From a virus, in IMG/VR virus record IMGVR_UViG_3300013104_000064, positions 1 through 28,748 of that record: a DNA stretch of 28,748 bases; one strand, written 5' to 3'. This document shows, in pieces, positions 28,747-28,748 of the stretch. Under the pieces are notes generated by a model that worked only from the letters and a program-made list of their open reading frames with translations, had not been told where the DNA came from and did no database searches. Position numbers and translations under genes: made by a program. Positions within the stretch are counted from its first letter, which is position 1. Each line of letters begins with the position of its first letter.

Positions 28747-28748
28747 AA

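Noticed and set aside
1-28748. tRNA genes, integrase, IS elements
   Set aside because: I saw no cloverleaf with CCA-type end, no recombinase motifs and no terminal inverted repeats with transposase; none reported.

Overview
The window is part of the genome of a tailed, contractile-tail (myovirus-type) double-stranded DNA phage of a Gram-negative bacterium. The Gram-negative host is inferred from the i-spanin/o-spanin pair and the GH24 lysozyme. A Pseudomonas-like gammaproteobacterial host is my best guess from the style of the small early genes, the holins and the tail proteins; it is not proven. No capsid, portal, integrase, tRNA or CRISPR sequence is visible, so the head genes and any lysogeny genes lie outside the window.

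Layout: (1) 1-384, two small plus-strand genes that converge on the terminase. (2) 2444-379, the packaging genes terS and terL on the minus strand; terS is interrupted by a frameshift. (3) 2386-2990, a gene-free, repeat-rich region with nine CGGGGTA/TACCCCG copies followed by an AT-rich block with its own repeats, a candidate packaging or replication site. (4) 7610-2985, two minus-strand operons of small accessory genes in tight ATGA chains (zinc ribbons, membrane peptides, an RMF/CrpP-like protein). Each operon starts at a strong sigma70-type promoter and ends at an intrinsic terminator. (5) 14642-7753, minus-strand replication and recombination genes: zinc-ribbon helicase, VRR-NUC nuclease, TetR-type HTH protein, zinc-finger/GIY-YIG nuclease and a primase-polymerase/SF3 helicase. 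(6) 14661-20999, plus-strand replication genes: Cas4-like nuclease, DUF2815 protein, 3'-5' exonuclease and family B DNA polymerase. (7) 20982-23276, the lysis region with genes on both strands. (8) 28680-23273, minus-strand baseplate spike, gp25-like wedge, baseplate J, DUF2612, tail fibre, fibre chaperone and beta-helix tailspike.

Functionally, the primase-helicase, family B polymerase, DUF2815 protein and nucleases form a largely self-sufficient replication/recombination set split between divergent operons. The two operons share an 81-bp intergenic region with a perfect 14-bp palindrome.

The most interesting signal is a recurring palindrome, TGACG-N4-CGTCA, at most promoters I could recognise. 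It sits on, or within one helix turn of, the -35 or -10 box. This suggests one regulator controlling most operons. Other notable points are terminators embedded antisense in the convergent neighbouring gene (a perfect 14-bp stem inside Rz1), a possible small structured RNA at the right end, and a PWDARIH module shared by the polymerase and an early protein.
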